64,000 nucleotides of DNA, taken from NCBI GenBank assembly GCA_013389105.1, contig JACADZ010000022.1, positions 124,001-188,000 of the forward strand, read 5' to 3'. The notes below the pieces were generated by a model, which searched no databases, was not told the DNA's origin, and worked only from the letters and a program-made list of their open reading frames with translations. Positions 26,920-35,585 of the stretch are shown piece after piece (position 1 is the first letter of the stretch; every line of letters starts with the position of its first letter). Both the position numbers and the translations under genes were made by a program. This DNA is from Parvularculaceae bacterium (GTDB lineage Bacteria > Pseudomonadota > Alphaproteobacteria > Caulobacterales > Parvularculaceae).

Positions 26920-28119
26920 CTAGGCGTCCGGCAGTTCGAGGATGCGCTTCGAGATGATGTTGAGCTGCACTTCCGAGGTGCCGCCCTCGATGGAATTTGC
27001 TTTCGTGCGCAGCCAGCTTTTCGCCAGCTTGCCGTCATTGGTGCGCGCGCCTTCCCATTCGAGCTCCTTCGAGCCGCCCGAATCCATCGCGATCTCGAAG
27101 CGGCGCTTGTTGAACTCGGCGCCGTAGTATTTGAGCACGGAAGACGCGGCGCCCATGCCGACGCCAGCCTTGGCCTCGTCTTTCATGCGCTCGATGGTCA
27201 GGAGAAACGCCCAGCCGTCGACTTCGGCCTGCGCGATTTTCGCGCGCAGCAGCGGATCGGCGAGGACGCCGCCCTCGAGCCCGATCTCCTGCGCCGCGAC
27301 TTCGCCGAGGCCGCGCGTCGCGAAGAGGCCGCCGCCGCCCGCGCCGATCATCTCGCGCTCATGCGTCAGGAGATACTTCGCGACATCCCAGCCGCGGTTG
27401 ATCTCGCCGACAATGGCGGAGACGCCGGGCGCGTGTTCCTTCGGGACCTTCACATTGTCGAAGAAGGTTTCGCAAAAGGGCGAGGCGCCGGAGATGAGCC
27501 TGATCGGCTTCGTCGAGACGCCGGGCGCGGCCATGTCGATCAGGATGAACGAGATGCCGTCGTGCTTGGCCGCTTTCGGATCGGTCCGCACAAGGACGAA
27601 AATCCAGTCGGCCTTGTCGGCGTAGGACGTCCACACTTTCTGGCCGTTGACGAGCCAGTGATCGCCTTTGTCCTCGCACTTGCATTGCAGCGACGCGAGG
27701 TCCGAACCGGCGTTCGGCTCGGAATAGCCCTGCGCCCAGCGGATTTCGCCGCGCGCGATCGGCGGGAGGAAATACTTCTTCTGCGCCTCGGTCCCGTATT
27801 TCAGGAGCGCCGGCCCCAGCATCCAGATGCCGAAGCTCTCGAGCGGCGAGCGGACCTTCATCCGTTTCATCTCGTCCTTCAGGATCTTGGTTTCCTCTTT
27901 CGAGAGTCCGCCGCCCCCGTACTCCTTCGGCCACGCGGGCACGGTCCAGCCCTTCTCCGCCGCCCGCATGAGCCAGGTCTTCTGCGCCTCGGAGGAAAAC
28001 TTCCAGCGCTTGCCCCCCCAGCAAACAAACTCCTCGCCGATCCCGCCGTCGCGCATTTCGGCGGGCGCGTTTTTCTCGAGCCAGGCGCGGGCTTCTGCGC
28101 GGAACGCTTCTTCAGGCAT
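26920..28119 (-). CDS. Acyl-CoA dehydrogenase, catalytic subunit
   Basis: A 399-residue ACAD with GIWMLGPALLKYGTEAQKK, the FAD/substrate segment YSEPNAGSDLASLQ, NGQKVWTSYADKADW and near the C-terminus SIEGGTSEVQ, whose Glu matches the catalytic base of medium-chain-type ACADs. Directly downstream is an ACAD without that residue, so the two may form a heteromer. I start at ATG 28119 (PEEAFRAEARAWL); the frame continues upstream without coding character. Substrate unknown; the cluster looks like fatty-acyl or steroid side-chain degradation. Confidence 0.92.
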   Translation of the reverse strand: MPEEAFRAEARAWLEKNAPAEMRDGGIGEEFVCWGGKRWKFSSEAQKTWLMRAAEKGWTVPAWPKEYGGGGLSKEETKILKDEMKRMKVRSPLESFGIWMLGPALLKYGTEAQKKYFLPPIARGEIRWAQGYSEPNAGSDLASLQCKCEDKGDHWLVNGQKVWTSYADKADWIFVLVRTDPKAAKHDGISFILIDMAAPGVSTKPIRLISGASPFCETFFDNVKVPKEHAPGVSAIVGEINRGWDVAKYLLTHEREMIGAGGGGLFATRGLGEVAAQEIGLEGGVLADPLLRAKIAQAEVDGWAFLLTIERMKDEAKAGVGMGAASSVLKYYGAEFNKRRFEIAMDSGGSKELEWEGARTNDGKLAKSWLRTKANSIEGGTSEVQLNIISKRILELPDA

Positions 28120-28201
28120 TTCGGAACTCCATGGACGCGGCGCGCCGATCTTTACCGGCGGCCCCTCGGGCGTGAAGCAATTTGTGCAGTGCGGGGCAAG
28201 G

Positions 28202-29899
28202 TTACGCTTTCCACGCCGGCGGGTGCTGAAGCGCCACCATCCGGATCGTGCGCTTGTCGAACTTCTCGGTGCCGAGCCGCGGTAAGGGCTGGGGAGAGAT
28301 CCAGATGCGCTCCGGAACCTTGAATGCCGCAAGCTCCTCGCCCATGAAATCGCGCAAGGCCTTCGGGTCGAGCGGGCCTTTGGGATACACGACAAGGCCG
28401 ACGCGCTCGCCGAGCACCTGGTCGGGCACGGAAAAAGCCGAAGCTTCTGCAACGGCGTCGTGCTGGTAGGCCCGGTTCTCGACCTCGACGCACGAGATGT
28501 TCTCGCCGCCGCGGATGATGAGGTCCTTGAGGCGGTCGACGATGTAGAGGAAACCCTCCTCATCGACTTTGCCGAGATCGCCGCTCCTGAACCAGCCGTC
28601 CGGGGTCAGCGCCCTGGCGGTCTCCTGCGGCAGGTTGAGATAGCCTCGGAAGTTCGCGGCGGTCCTGATCCAGACCTCGCCGACCTCGCCCGTCCTGGCT
28701 TCTCCGGTCTCGGTCATGATCTTGATGTCGCATACCGGCGGCACAGCGCGCCCGGTCGATTCAGGACGTTGCAGGTAGTCGTCGAGCGAGATGATGCAGC
28801 CGAGCGCGTTGGTTTCGGAAAGACCGTATCCCGAAGCGGGGTAGACGGTCGGAAACTTCTCCCTCAGGCGGCGCACGTGCTCGGGCGGCCGCTTGGCGCC
28901 GCCGGAGCCGAGATCGACCAGGGACGGCATCTGCGTGTCGCCAGCCGCCTCAATGAGTTCGTAGGACTGGCTCGGCACGCCGACAAAGTTCGTCAGCTGA
29001 TGCTTATTAATAAGTTCGATCGCGTGACGCGCATCCCACTTGTACATGATGCAGACGCGCCGGCCGACGATCATCGACATCAGGAACAGGGAATGCGAAC
29101 CCGTGACGTGAAACAGGGGCACTGCGAGGAGGATGCCCGGATTGTCGCCGAACAGGCTGACGCCGCCGCGCGCCTCTTTGATCGCTGCGGCGACGAAGGC
29201 CCAGGAAAACAGCGTCGTGACCACGCCGCGATGGGTGAGGATCACGCCCTTCGGGTTCCCGGTCGAGCCCGAGGTGTAGACGATCGAGAAATCATCTTCC
29301 GGATCAATCGAGACATCAGGCGGCGCCGTGTTCGAGGACGAGGCGAGCAAATCCTCGAAGCTGATGTCAGCGCCTTTGGCCCAGTCACGGGCGAGAACGA
29401 ACGTCAGCCCCAATTCTTCCTTGTGCGGGAGCAGGTACTCAAGGCGGCGCCCGTCGACGAAGACCAGCTTCGCCCCGCAGTCCTTCAGACCGTAATGAAG
29501 TTCTTCCGACTTCCACCAGGCGTTCAGCGGCACCGCCACAGCGCCGAGCGAAATGATCGCCATGTAGGCGATGCACCACTCCGGGTAGTTGCGCATGGCG
29601 ATGGCGACCTTGTCGCCCTTCCTGACGCCGAAACGAGCCTGGAGCGCGTGCGACAGCCGCCATGATCGGGCGAACGCCTCGCGAAAGCTGAGGCGCTCGT
29701 CTTCGAACAAGAGAAAGTCCTTGTCGCCATGGGTCGCGCCGAACTTGAAGACACCGACCAGGCTGGGGGGGGCGTTCTTGAATATCCGGTAGGAGTTGCC
29801 GCGGATTTCAGCTTCGCCCACGGCGAACATCGGCTCTTCCGCGATCTGGCGCGCCATGGCGGCGAAGACTTTGATCGGGTCGAGAACGGCGTCCGCCAT
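28202..29899 (-). CDS. Acyl-CoA synthetase (AMP-binding, fatty-acid/steroid CoA ligase-like)
   Basis: An ANL-superfamily ligase of 565 residues that activates a carboxylic acid to its CoA thioester. It has the P-loop YTSGSTGNPKGV, the GYGLSETNAL segment, WFRSGDLG with the ribose-binding Asp, RLKDLIIRGGENIS, and the catalytic lysine in GTEKFDKR. It is first in the cluster, so it supplies the acyl-CoA for the dehydrogenases downstream. ATG 29899 is close to the usual family start. Confidence 0.92.
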   Translation of the reverse strand: MADAVLDPIKVFAAMARQIAEEPMFAVGEAEIRGNSYRIFKNAPPSLVGVFKFGATHGDKDFLLFEDERLSFREAFARSWRLSHALQARFGVRKGDKVAIAMRNYPEWCIAYMAIISLGAVAVPLNAWWKSEELHYGLKDCGAKLVFVDGRRLEYLLPHKEELGLTFVLARDWAKGADISFEDLLASSSNTAPPDVSIDPEDDFSIVYTSGSTGNPKGVILTHRGVVTTLFSWAFVAAAIKEARGGVSLFGDNPGILLAVPLFHVTGSHSLFLMSMIVGRRVCIMYKWDARHAIELINKHQLTNFVGVPSQSYELIEAAGDTQMPSLVDLGSGGAKRPPEHVRRLREKFPTVYPASGYGLSETNALGCIISLDDYLQRPESTGRAVPPVCDIKIMTETGEARTGEVGEVWIRTAANFRGYLNLPQETARALTPDGWFRSGDLGKVDEEGFLYIVDRLKDLIIRGGENISCVEVENRAYQHDAVAEASAFSVPDQVLGERVGLVVYPKGPLDPKALRDFMGEELAAFKVPERIWISPQPLPRLGTEKFDKRTIRMVALQHPPAWKA

Positions 29900-29972
29900 G
29901 TAGTGAACCTCCCTTGTCGTTTGATTTTTCCTCGCATTAACGTGCGGCTCCTCGCAACCCCTCGCGCCAGGG

Positions 29973-31469
29973 TCAGGCGGGCGACTTGCGCCGAATGCGT
30001 CGCAGCGTTCGCACCAGCAGGCTCTCGACGCCGTCCGGTCCGCCTTCCGCGCGCCAGAGGCCGAGCAGGGCCGCGCAGTAGACTGCGCCCCCGGCGATAA
30101 TGTCCGCCGCGAGCCTGATGAGCGGCTGGCTGTCTGGAAGATCGAACTGGGGTCGGAGCAGCAGGAAATAGAGCGACATGGCGGCGACCGCGCCGATCGG
30201 ACGCCGCGCTCTCCAGAGGGGCTCCCAGAACGGTCGGCCGCTCGCTTGGGCGTAGACGGCGAGATTGAGGCCGACGCGAATGAAGCCGAGCAAGCCGCCA
30301 GCCACGATCGCTCCCATAAGGCCGTGGGCGAAGACTGCCCAAGCGAAGGGCGGCAGGCGCAGCACGAAATAGAGAACCTCGCGCATGAAGATGAGCCGCG
30401 CCCGTCCGAGCGCCAGCGCGTAGTAGTAGGTCGCGATGAAAATGCACTGGAAGCCGAGAACCGGTCCGGCGAACTGAACCACAGGAATGGCCTCGCGCCA
30501 TTGGTCGCCGAGCAGGAGCGGCACGGCGTCCCGCGCCACGAAGGTCAGGCCGAAGGCCGCGGGAAGGCATGTCACGGCCAGCGCCTCAACGCCCTTGAGA
30601 AACGCCGGCGCCATGCGCTGGGGCTGGTCCTGCAGCGCCGACAGACCTGGATAGACGGCGCGGGCGATGGGTGCGGCGATCTCGGTCGTCGGCAGCTCGG
30701 CGAACTGGCCGCCGACGGAGTAAAGCCCGGTCTCGGCCGGCGTCACGGCGCGCGCAACGATGAACATATCGAGCTTGTTGTTGAGCGCGGTGACGATGCT
30801 GACGCCGAAGAGCCAACCCGAGAAGCCAAGGACGTCCCCAACCCCCCGTAACGTGAAGCGCGGCAGATAGGGTCGCAGGACGTATGACAGGAGCAATTGA
30901 ACGAGGGCCCCGGCCGAGAGGCCGAGGATGATCGCCCAGTAGTTCTTGAAGATGACGGCGACGGCGATCGAGACCGCCACCGAGATGAGCTTGTTGATCG
31001 AATTCGAGATGAATTCCTTCGAGAGCTTCAGGTCGCGCTCGAACTCGTAGAAGGCCGGATTGAGGAAGCCGAGTATCAGCGGATAGAGCGAGATACCTGC
31101 GAACACCCAAAAGACCCGAGGGTCGTCGTAGAACTGCGCCGCCGGTCCTGCGATGGCGAAAAGAAACGCCGCTATGACGACTCCTCGGATCGCCGACAGT
31201 GTGAATAGGGGGTCCAGCGCTGCGCGTCCTGACGAGCGGAATTTGATGACGGCCTGGCTGACGCCGAAATCGGTGACGCCCTGAAGGAGCTGCATCGCCG
31301 CCGTCGCGATGGCCACGACGCCGAAATCGGCGGGCGCCAGCAGGCGCGCGAGGATGATGGTATTGATGAATCCGAGCGATCGCATCACGAGACGGGCGGC
31401 GACAATCCAGGCCGCGCCTGCGGCGACCTTTCCTGTCAGACCGGCAGACTTCTGTTCCTCGACCGTCAT
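29973..31469 (-). CDS. MOP-family polysaccharide/lipid flippase (Wzx-like)
   Basis: An integral membrane protein of 498 residues with about twelve to fourteen hydrophobic segments and the MOP opening AAWIVAARLVMRSLGFINTIILARLLAPADFGVVAIATA. This matches oligosaccharide flippases of the Wzx/PST (RfbX) type that move undecaprenyl-linked glycans across the inner membrane. No glycosyltransferases flank it, so its glycan is unknown. I start at ATG 31469 (TVEEQKS); the frame continues back to 31526 with an unlikely leader. Confidence 0.87.
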   Translation of the reverse strand: MTVEEQKSAGLTGKVAAGAAWIVAARLVMRSLGFINTIILARLLAPADFGVVAIATAAMQLLQGVTDFGVSQAVIKFRSSGRAALDPLFTLSAIRGVVIAAFLFAIAGPAAQFYDDPRVFWVFAGISLYPLILGFLNPAFYEFERDLKLSKEFISNSINKLISVAVSIAVAVIFKNYWAIILGLSAGALVQLLLSYVLRPYLPRFTLRGVGDVLGFSGWLFGVSIVTALNNKLDMFIVARAVTPAETGLYSVGGQFAELPTTEIAAPIARAVYPGLSALQDQPQRMAPAFLKGVEALAVTCLPAAFGLTFVARDAVPLLLGDQWREAIPVVQFAGPVLGFQCIFIATYYYALALGRARLIFMREVLYFVLRLPPFAWAVFAHGLMGAIVAGGLLGFIRVGLNLAVYAQASGRPFWEPLWRARRPIGAVAAMSLYFLLLRPQFDLPDSQPLIRLAADIIAGGAVYCAALLGLWRAEGGPDGVESLLVRTLRRIRRKSPA

Positions 31470-31593
31470 GGCCCGGCAGCATCCCGTCCAGATAAGCGTC
31501 TTAGTCGAATCGTAACGCCAGCACACGCCCGCCGAGGCTTGCGCGGCGGTCGGCGACAGTTAAGGTGCCGCGCCCAGTGTTTAGAAAGTCCGC

Positions 31594-32382
31594 ATGCCGC
31601 ACGCCTCCGCCGTGATGACCGTGATGATCGCCGCCGCCCGTAAGGCCGCCAAAGGCCTCAGAAGGGATTTCGGCGAAGTTGAAGCGCTGGCGGTCTCCAA
31701 GAAGGGAGCGGCCGATTTCGTCACGGCGGCCGACATCAGGGCCGAGCAGGCGATCTTCGAGGAGCTGTCGAAGGGGCGGCCGAAATACGGTTTCATCATG
31801 GAGGAGCGCGGCGAGATCGAAGGGGCCGACAACTCGAATCGATGGGTCGTCGATCCGCTCGACGGCACGTCGAACTTCCTGCATGGACTGCCGCATTTCG
31901 CCATATCAATCGGGCTTGAACGCGACCGCCAACCCTACGCCGGCGTGATCTATAATCCGGCAACTGACGAACTCTACTGGGCCGAAAAAGGCGAAGGCGC
32001 GTTCCTCAACGACCGGCGACTGCGGGTCTCGGCCCGCGGCGATCTGGAGAGTGCGCTGTTCGCGACCGGATTTCCCTTCAAGGGCCGGCCGGGACGCGCG
32101 CAGGCGCTCATGGAGACCGAGCGCGTTCTGGAGGCGACGGCGGGCGTCCGGCGTTTCGGCGCGGCCTCGCTCGATCTTGCTTTCGTTGCGGCAGGTCGCT
32201 TCGACGCCTATTGGGAGCGCGGCCTCAGGCCATGGGACGTTTCAGCGGGAATCGTTCTGGTGCGCGAGGCGGGCGGCCTCGTGAGCGAAATCGATGGCGG
32301 ACAGAAGCCGGCTTATGAGGGGTCTATCCTCGCCGCCAATGCCGAGATTTATTCGAAAGCCAAAGATCTGCTCGCGGCCTGA
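31594..32382 (+). CDS. suhB: Inositol monophosphatase family protein (SuhB)
   Basis: A Mg-dependent phosphatase of 262 residues. Both metal-site motifs are clear: WVVDPLDGTSNF in the middle and WDVSAGIVLVREAG near the C-terminus, with the first carboxylate in MEERGE. It dephosphorylates inositol-1-phosphate or related sugar phosphates, and SuhB also binds RNA polymerase in some bacteria. ATG 31594 was chosen; internal ATGs follow closely. The operon context is monocistronic. Confidence 0.9.
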   Translation: MPHASAVMTVMIAAARKAAKGLRRDFGEVEALAVSKKGAADFVTAADIRAEQAIFEELSKGRPKYGFIMEERGEIEGADNSNRWVVDPLDGTSNFLHGLPHFAISIGLERDRQPYAGVIYNPATDELYWAEKGEGAFLNDRRLRVSARGDLESALFATGFPFKGRPGRAQALMETERVLEATAGVRRFGAASLDLAFVAAGRFDAYWERGLRPWDVSAGIVLVREAGGLVSEIDGGQKPAYEGSILAANAEIYSKAKDLLAA

Positions 32383-32388
32383 TCGCGC

Positions 32389-32640
32389 CTATACGCAATC
32401 GTAGTGCCGGTACCGCCAACGGACCGAATTGGGATCGATCGTCTCATCGACGTAAACGGCGCGTCGGCCGTAGGCGCCGCAATGCTGGTCGGCTTGCTCG
32501 AACAGTTCGTCCGGATCGTAATTGTAGGGGTCGTAAGGAATGGTAATCGACTGTTCGGCGCCGCGCGGCGTCCCATAGCCGGAAGTCGTTTCACAGCCGA
32601 TGAGCGCGAGCGCCGCCGCCATCCCCAGAAACCAACGCAT
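32389..32640 (-). CDS. Small lipoprotein, hypothetical
   Basis: An 83-residue lipoprotein with signal RWFLGMAAALALIGC (lipobox LIGC) and an ending rich in Tyr/Asp/Arg (YDPYNYDPDELFEQAD, WRYRHYDCV). Two further cysteines could form a disulphide. AAGGAG lies just upstream of ATG 32640, which decides the start; the frame upstream has no coding character. No known function. Convergent with suhB. Confidence 0.75.
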   Translation of the reverse strand: MRWFLGMAAALALIGCETTSGYGTPRGAEQSITIPYDPYNYDPDELFEQADQHCGAYGRRAVYVDETIDPNSVRWRYRHYDCV

Positions 32641-32780
32641 GCCCCGCTCCTTGATTGCTACGCAACGCGGGGAGGCTAACAGGCCCGGGCGCCACAATAA
32701 AGGGCGCCCCCGCTGGGAGGGTCAGCGGAAGCGCTCCTTCGTTTCGAAGGCGAGTAACGCCTCCCCTGCTTTCCGGGCCG

Positions 32781-33242
32781 TCAGGCGGCCTTTTCGCCCC
32801 TGAGAACCTTGACGTTGTTTGCATCGTCGCCGTTGATCGAGATCTTCCGCGGCTTCATGGCTTCGGGAATCTCGCGCTTCAGGTCGATGTGCAGCAGGCC
32901 GTTAACCAAACGGGCGCCGTCGACCCGGACATGTTCGGCGAGTTGGAACCGGCGCTCGAACGAGCGTCCGGCGATACCTTGGTGGAGGAATACCCGGGTT
33001 TCGTCGCCATCGGGGCGCCGGCCCGTAACGGTGAGGGTCTGCTCGCGAACCTCGATGTCAAGGTCGGCTTCAGCAAAGCCGGCGACGGCGAGCGTGATCT
33101 GGTAGTCGTTCTCCGACACCCGTTCGATGTTGTAGGGCGGGTAGCCGCCAGCCTCGGTCTTCCCGAGCGTGTCCAACAGGTCGAACACCCGGTCAAAACC
33201 GACGGTCGAGCGGTAGAGGGGGGTGAGGTCGTAGCTACGCAT
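32781..33242 (-). CDS. Small heat-shock protein Hsp20 (IbpA-like)
   Basis: A 153-residue ATP-independent chaperone that binds unfolding proteins. The alpha-crystallin domain spans about residues 38-125, with YQITLAVAGFAEADLDIEV, the TGRR turn, and the closing GLLHIDLKREIPE; the family's C-terminal IxI-type motif is seen as RKISING. The N-terminus RSYDLTPLYRSTVGFDRVFDLL is typical of rhizobial-type IbpA. AAGGAGAAGG lies 4-13 bases upstream of ATG 33242 and is itself part of a possible thermometer hairpin. Confidence 0.93.
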   Translation of the reverse strand: MRSYDLTPLYRSTVGFDRVFDLLDTLGKTEAGGYPPYNIERVSENDYQITLAVAGFAEADLDIEVREQTLTVTGRRPDGDETRVFLHQGIAGRSFERRFQLAEHVRVDGARLVNGLLHIDLKREIPEAMKPRKISINGDDANNVKVLRGEKAA

Positions 33243-33275
33243 GTGGCCTTCTCCTTGGAAGCAAGGTTTATGAAC
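33243..33275 (-). promoter_or_regulatory. Possible ROSE-like RNA thermometer
   Basis: Reading the minus strand before the hsp20 start, CCTTGCTTCCAAGGAGAAGG (33266-33247) can fold so that CCTT pairs with AAGG of the ribosome-binding site over a six-base loop. CTTGCT followed by AGGAG resembles the last hairpin of ROSE elements, which melt on heating to expose the site in alphaproteobacterial small heat-shock genes. The stem is short and unproven. Confidence 0.5.
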
Positions 33276-33324
33276 CCGCCCAAATCGGCGCGGGGCCGGA
33301 GCCAGATGGCCTCCGACCCCGATG

Positions 33325-33352
33325 ACCTAGGCGCCCGAGGCGGCGTTTCAAG
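33325..33352 (-). promoter_or_regulatory. Possible sigma-32 promoter of hsp20
   Basis: On the minus strand CTTGAAA (33352-33346) matches the heat-shock -35 box exactly, and CCTAGGT (33331-33325), 14 bases on, resembles the -10 box CCCATNT moderately. It lies about 80 bases upstream of the hsp20 start. The -10 match is weak. Confidence 0.4.
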
Positions 33353-33435
33353 GCCCCCCTTTCCGACTTCGCGGGGGGGCGTTTCACGGGGGCCGAAAGC
33401 GGCCTAAGGGGAGACAACCGCAAGGAACCACCTTC

Positions 33436-34314
33436 ATGCGCGCCTTTTTGCTCCTCCTGATCGCCGCCGCTCTCGCGAGCTGCTCGCCCAAGTCGGAACT
33501 GGAGAGCAATGGAGAGGTCCGGCCGTCGGTCGCGACGCTTCTCGACGAGGCGATCGTCGGAGCTCACCGCTCGCCCGAAGAGCGCGCGCGCGATCAGTAC
33601 CGCCATCCGAAGGAAACGCTGCTGTTTTTCGGTCTGGAGCCGAATATGACGGTGATCGAGGTCTGGCCCGGCGGCGGCTGGTACGCCAACATTCTGGCCC
33701 CGGTGCTCAAGCGCGGCGGCGGCGTCTATGTCGCCGCCGGTCTCGACCCCGAGTCGGGCGCACGCGCGCGCGAGGCGGTTGACGCGTTCCGCCGAAAGAT
33801 GGAGAGCGACCCGGACCTCTACGGCGACGTCGTGATCACGGTGCTCGGCGAGGGGGTGAAGATGGCTCCTGAAGGCGGAGCCGATCTCGTCCTGACCTTT
33901 CGTAATGTCCACAACTGGCTCGCGGCCGGGACGGGAGAAGCGCACTTCAAGGCATTCTATGACGTATTGAAGCCTGGCGGCGTCCTCGGCGTCGTCGAAC
34001 ATCGCGCCCCGCCGGACGCTTCGCCGGAATCAGAAATAGCGACCGGATATGTCCGGGAGGAGACCGTGAAGTCGCTCGCCCTCGGCGCGGGGTTTGAGTT
34101 CGAGGCCGCCTCTGAAATCAACGCCAATCCCAAGGACACCAAAGACCATCCTTTCGGCGTATGGACGTTGCCGCCAACCAGCCGGACGTCCGCAGTCCGC
34201 GGCGTCGAGGATCCAGCGTTCGACCGCGCGAAGTACCTAGCGATTGGCGAAAGCGACCGCATGACGCTGAAGTTCAGAAAACCGCTGAGCGCCGACGGCG
34301 CGTTGCTCGAATGA
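33436..34314 (+). CDS. Exported lipoprotein with SAM-methyltransferase-like fold (COG4798-type)
   Basis: A 292-residue protein with a lipoprotein signal (RAFLLLLIAAALASC) followed by a class I methyltransferase-like domain: TVIEVWPGGGWYANILAPVL (motif I region), VYVAAGLDPESG, VLTFRNVHNWLA and VLKPGGVLGVVEHR. Export of a SAM-dependent enzyme to a compartment without SAM is puzzling, so this may be a structural relative with another role. The stop overlaps an ATG (34311-34314) of the next gene. Divergent from hsp20. Confidence 0.83.
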   Translation: MRAFLLLLIAAALASCSPKSELESNGEVRPSVATLLDEAIVGAHRSPEERARDQYRHPKETLLFFGLEPNMTVIEVWPGGGWYANILAPVLKRGGGVYVAAGLDPESGARAREAVDAFRRKMESDPDLYGDVVITVLGEGVKMAPEGGADLVLTFRNVHNWLAAGTGEAHFKAFYDVLKPGGVLGVVEHRAPPDASPESEIATGYVREETVKSLALGAGFEFEAASEINANPKDTKDHPFGVWTLPPTSRTSAVRGVEDPAFDRAKYLAIGESDRMTLKFRKPLSADGALLE

Positions 34315-34634
34315 CGCTCGACGACGAGCTGTTTCGCGCCGCGACGGCCGCCTTCGCCGAGCCGTTCGACGGCGTCATCCGCATCGAAACGGAGGGGCGG
34401 GCGCCCATCTGGGTCGACGGGCGTCCGGCGCCGCCGCGGATCGTGGCGTCCGCGCCCGCGGACCTACCGCCGGACGGCCTCGGCCTGTGCGTCTGGTTTG
34501 CGGCGCGCGACACTGTGCTGCGAATCCTCGAGGAGGAACGGTTCCTAGCGAGTTCCTTCGTTTCAGGAAGGCTCAATCTCGCTGGCGACATGAGCGTCAT
34601 GGCTCGGCTCAGGCTCGGCGCGCCGCATGGCTGA
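34311..34634 (+). CDS. SCP2-like small protein
   Basis: A 107-residue protein whose C-terminal half (VLRILEEERFLASSFVSGRLNLAGDMSVMARL by position 34490-34620) resembles the sterol carrier protein 2 fold, where a Gly-x-hydrophobic-x-hydrophobic-x-Gly-Asp turn ends the lipid pocket. The match is modest. It starts at ATG 34311 inside the preceding stop and ends 8 bases inside the following hydrolase gene, so the three genes are translated as one unit. Confidence 0.65.
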   Translation: MTLDDELFRAATAAFAEPFDGVIRIETEGRAPIWVDGRPAPPRIVASAPADLPPDGLGLCVWFAARDTVLRILEEERFLASSFVSGRLNLAGDMSVMARLRLGAPHG

Positions 34635-35571
34635 TTTCATCCGCATCCCTCAAAACCCCGCCCCGCCGGGCGGCGAGGCCTTCGAGTTCATGGCGGCCGA
34701 CGGCGCAAAACTGCGAGCCGCCGTTTTCAATGCGGCGAACGCGCGGGGCGGCGTCGTGCTGATGTCCGGCCGGTCCGAGTTCATCGAGAAGTACTTCGAG
34801 GTGGTTGGGGAACTGCTGGCCCGAAAGTTCTCTGTCGCGCTCATGGACTGGCGCGGACAGGGTTTGTCAGCGCGCCTCCTGCCGGTCCCCGTCAAAGGCC
34901 ATATCACCGATTTCGGCGCCTACCGCGCCGACCTTCGGCTGTTTACGGAGCAAGTCGTGAAGAAGCGCTTCGTCGGCGGGCCGCTCGTGCTCATGACCCA
35001 TTCCATGGGCGGCGCCCCAGCCCTTCAGCTCCTGGGCGACGGCTATGACGCCTTTGATGCGGCCGTTCTTTGCGCGCCGATGACACGGCTTTTCGCCAAT
35101 CCGGTGAAACGCGCCTATGCGCGGATCGCCTCTAGCATCGCCTGCGCGCTCGGCGCGTCCCGGCAGTCGATCCTCGGCGTCAAGGAGCATTCGATGCAGT
35201 TCGAGGGCAACATCCTGACCACCGATCGCCGCCGCCACGACCGTTTCCGGGAGCTCCAGTCGGCGGCGCCCAACGCCGTCATTCTCGAGCCGACCTATGG
35301 CTGGCTCAAGGCGGCGATCGAGGCGATGGCCGATTTGCATCGCCCGGGGAGATTTGCGGCGCTGAAGACGCCGACGCTTATTGTTTCGGCAGAAAACGAC
35401 CGACTCGTCGATTCTGACGACCACGCCTATCTCGCGAGCCAAAGCCCTCTAATCGAACGGGTGCTGATCAAGGGCGCGCTGCACGAGATCATGATGGAAA
35501 GCGACCCCTATCGCGACCGCTACTGGGAAGCGGTCGACAGCTTCCTCGCCGCGAAACTGACGCGCGCCTGA
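34627..35571 (+). CDS. Alpha/beta hydrolase, lysophospholipase-like
   Basis: A 314-residue hydrolase of the PldB/monoglyceride lipase type. The nucleophile elbow is MTHSMGG, the oxyanion region lies at VLMSGRSEFIEKY, DWRGQGLS follows, the acid is in VSAENDRLVDSD and the catalytic His in KGALHEIMMESD. No signal peptide, so it works in the cytoplasm, on lysophospholipid or monoacylglycerol. It overlaps the SCP2-like gene by 8 bases, which suggests a shared lipid substrate. Confidence 0.9.
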   Translation: MADFIRIPQNPAPPGGEAFEFMAADGAKLRAAVFNAANARGGVVLMSGRSEFIEKYFEVVGELLARKFSVALMDWRGQGLSARLLPVPVKGHITDFGAYRADLRLFTEQVVKKRFVGGPLVLMTHSMGGAPALQLLGDGYDAFDAAVLCAPMTRLFANPVKRAYARIASSIACALGASRQSILGVKEHSMQFEGNILTTDRRRHDRFRELQSAAPNAVILEPTYGWLKAAIEAMADLHRPGRFAALKTPTLIVSAENDRLVDSDDHAYLASQSPLIERVLIKGALHEIMMESDPYRDRYWEAVDSFLAAKLTRA

Positions 35572-35585
35572 ACGAAGGCGCGCCG

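Noticed and set aside
26662-28323. Open frame on the plus strand across both acyl-CoA dehydrogenase genes
   Set aside because: Shadow of two well-supported minus-strand genes; no recognisable motif.
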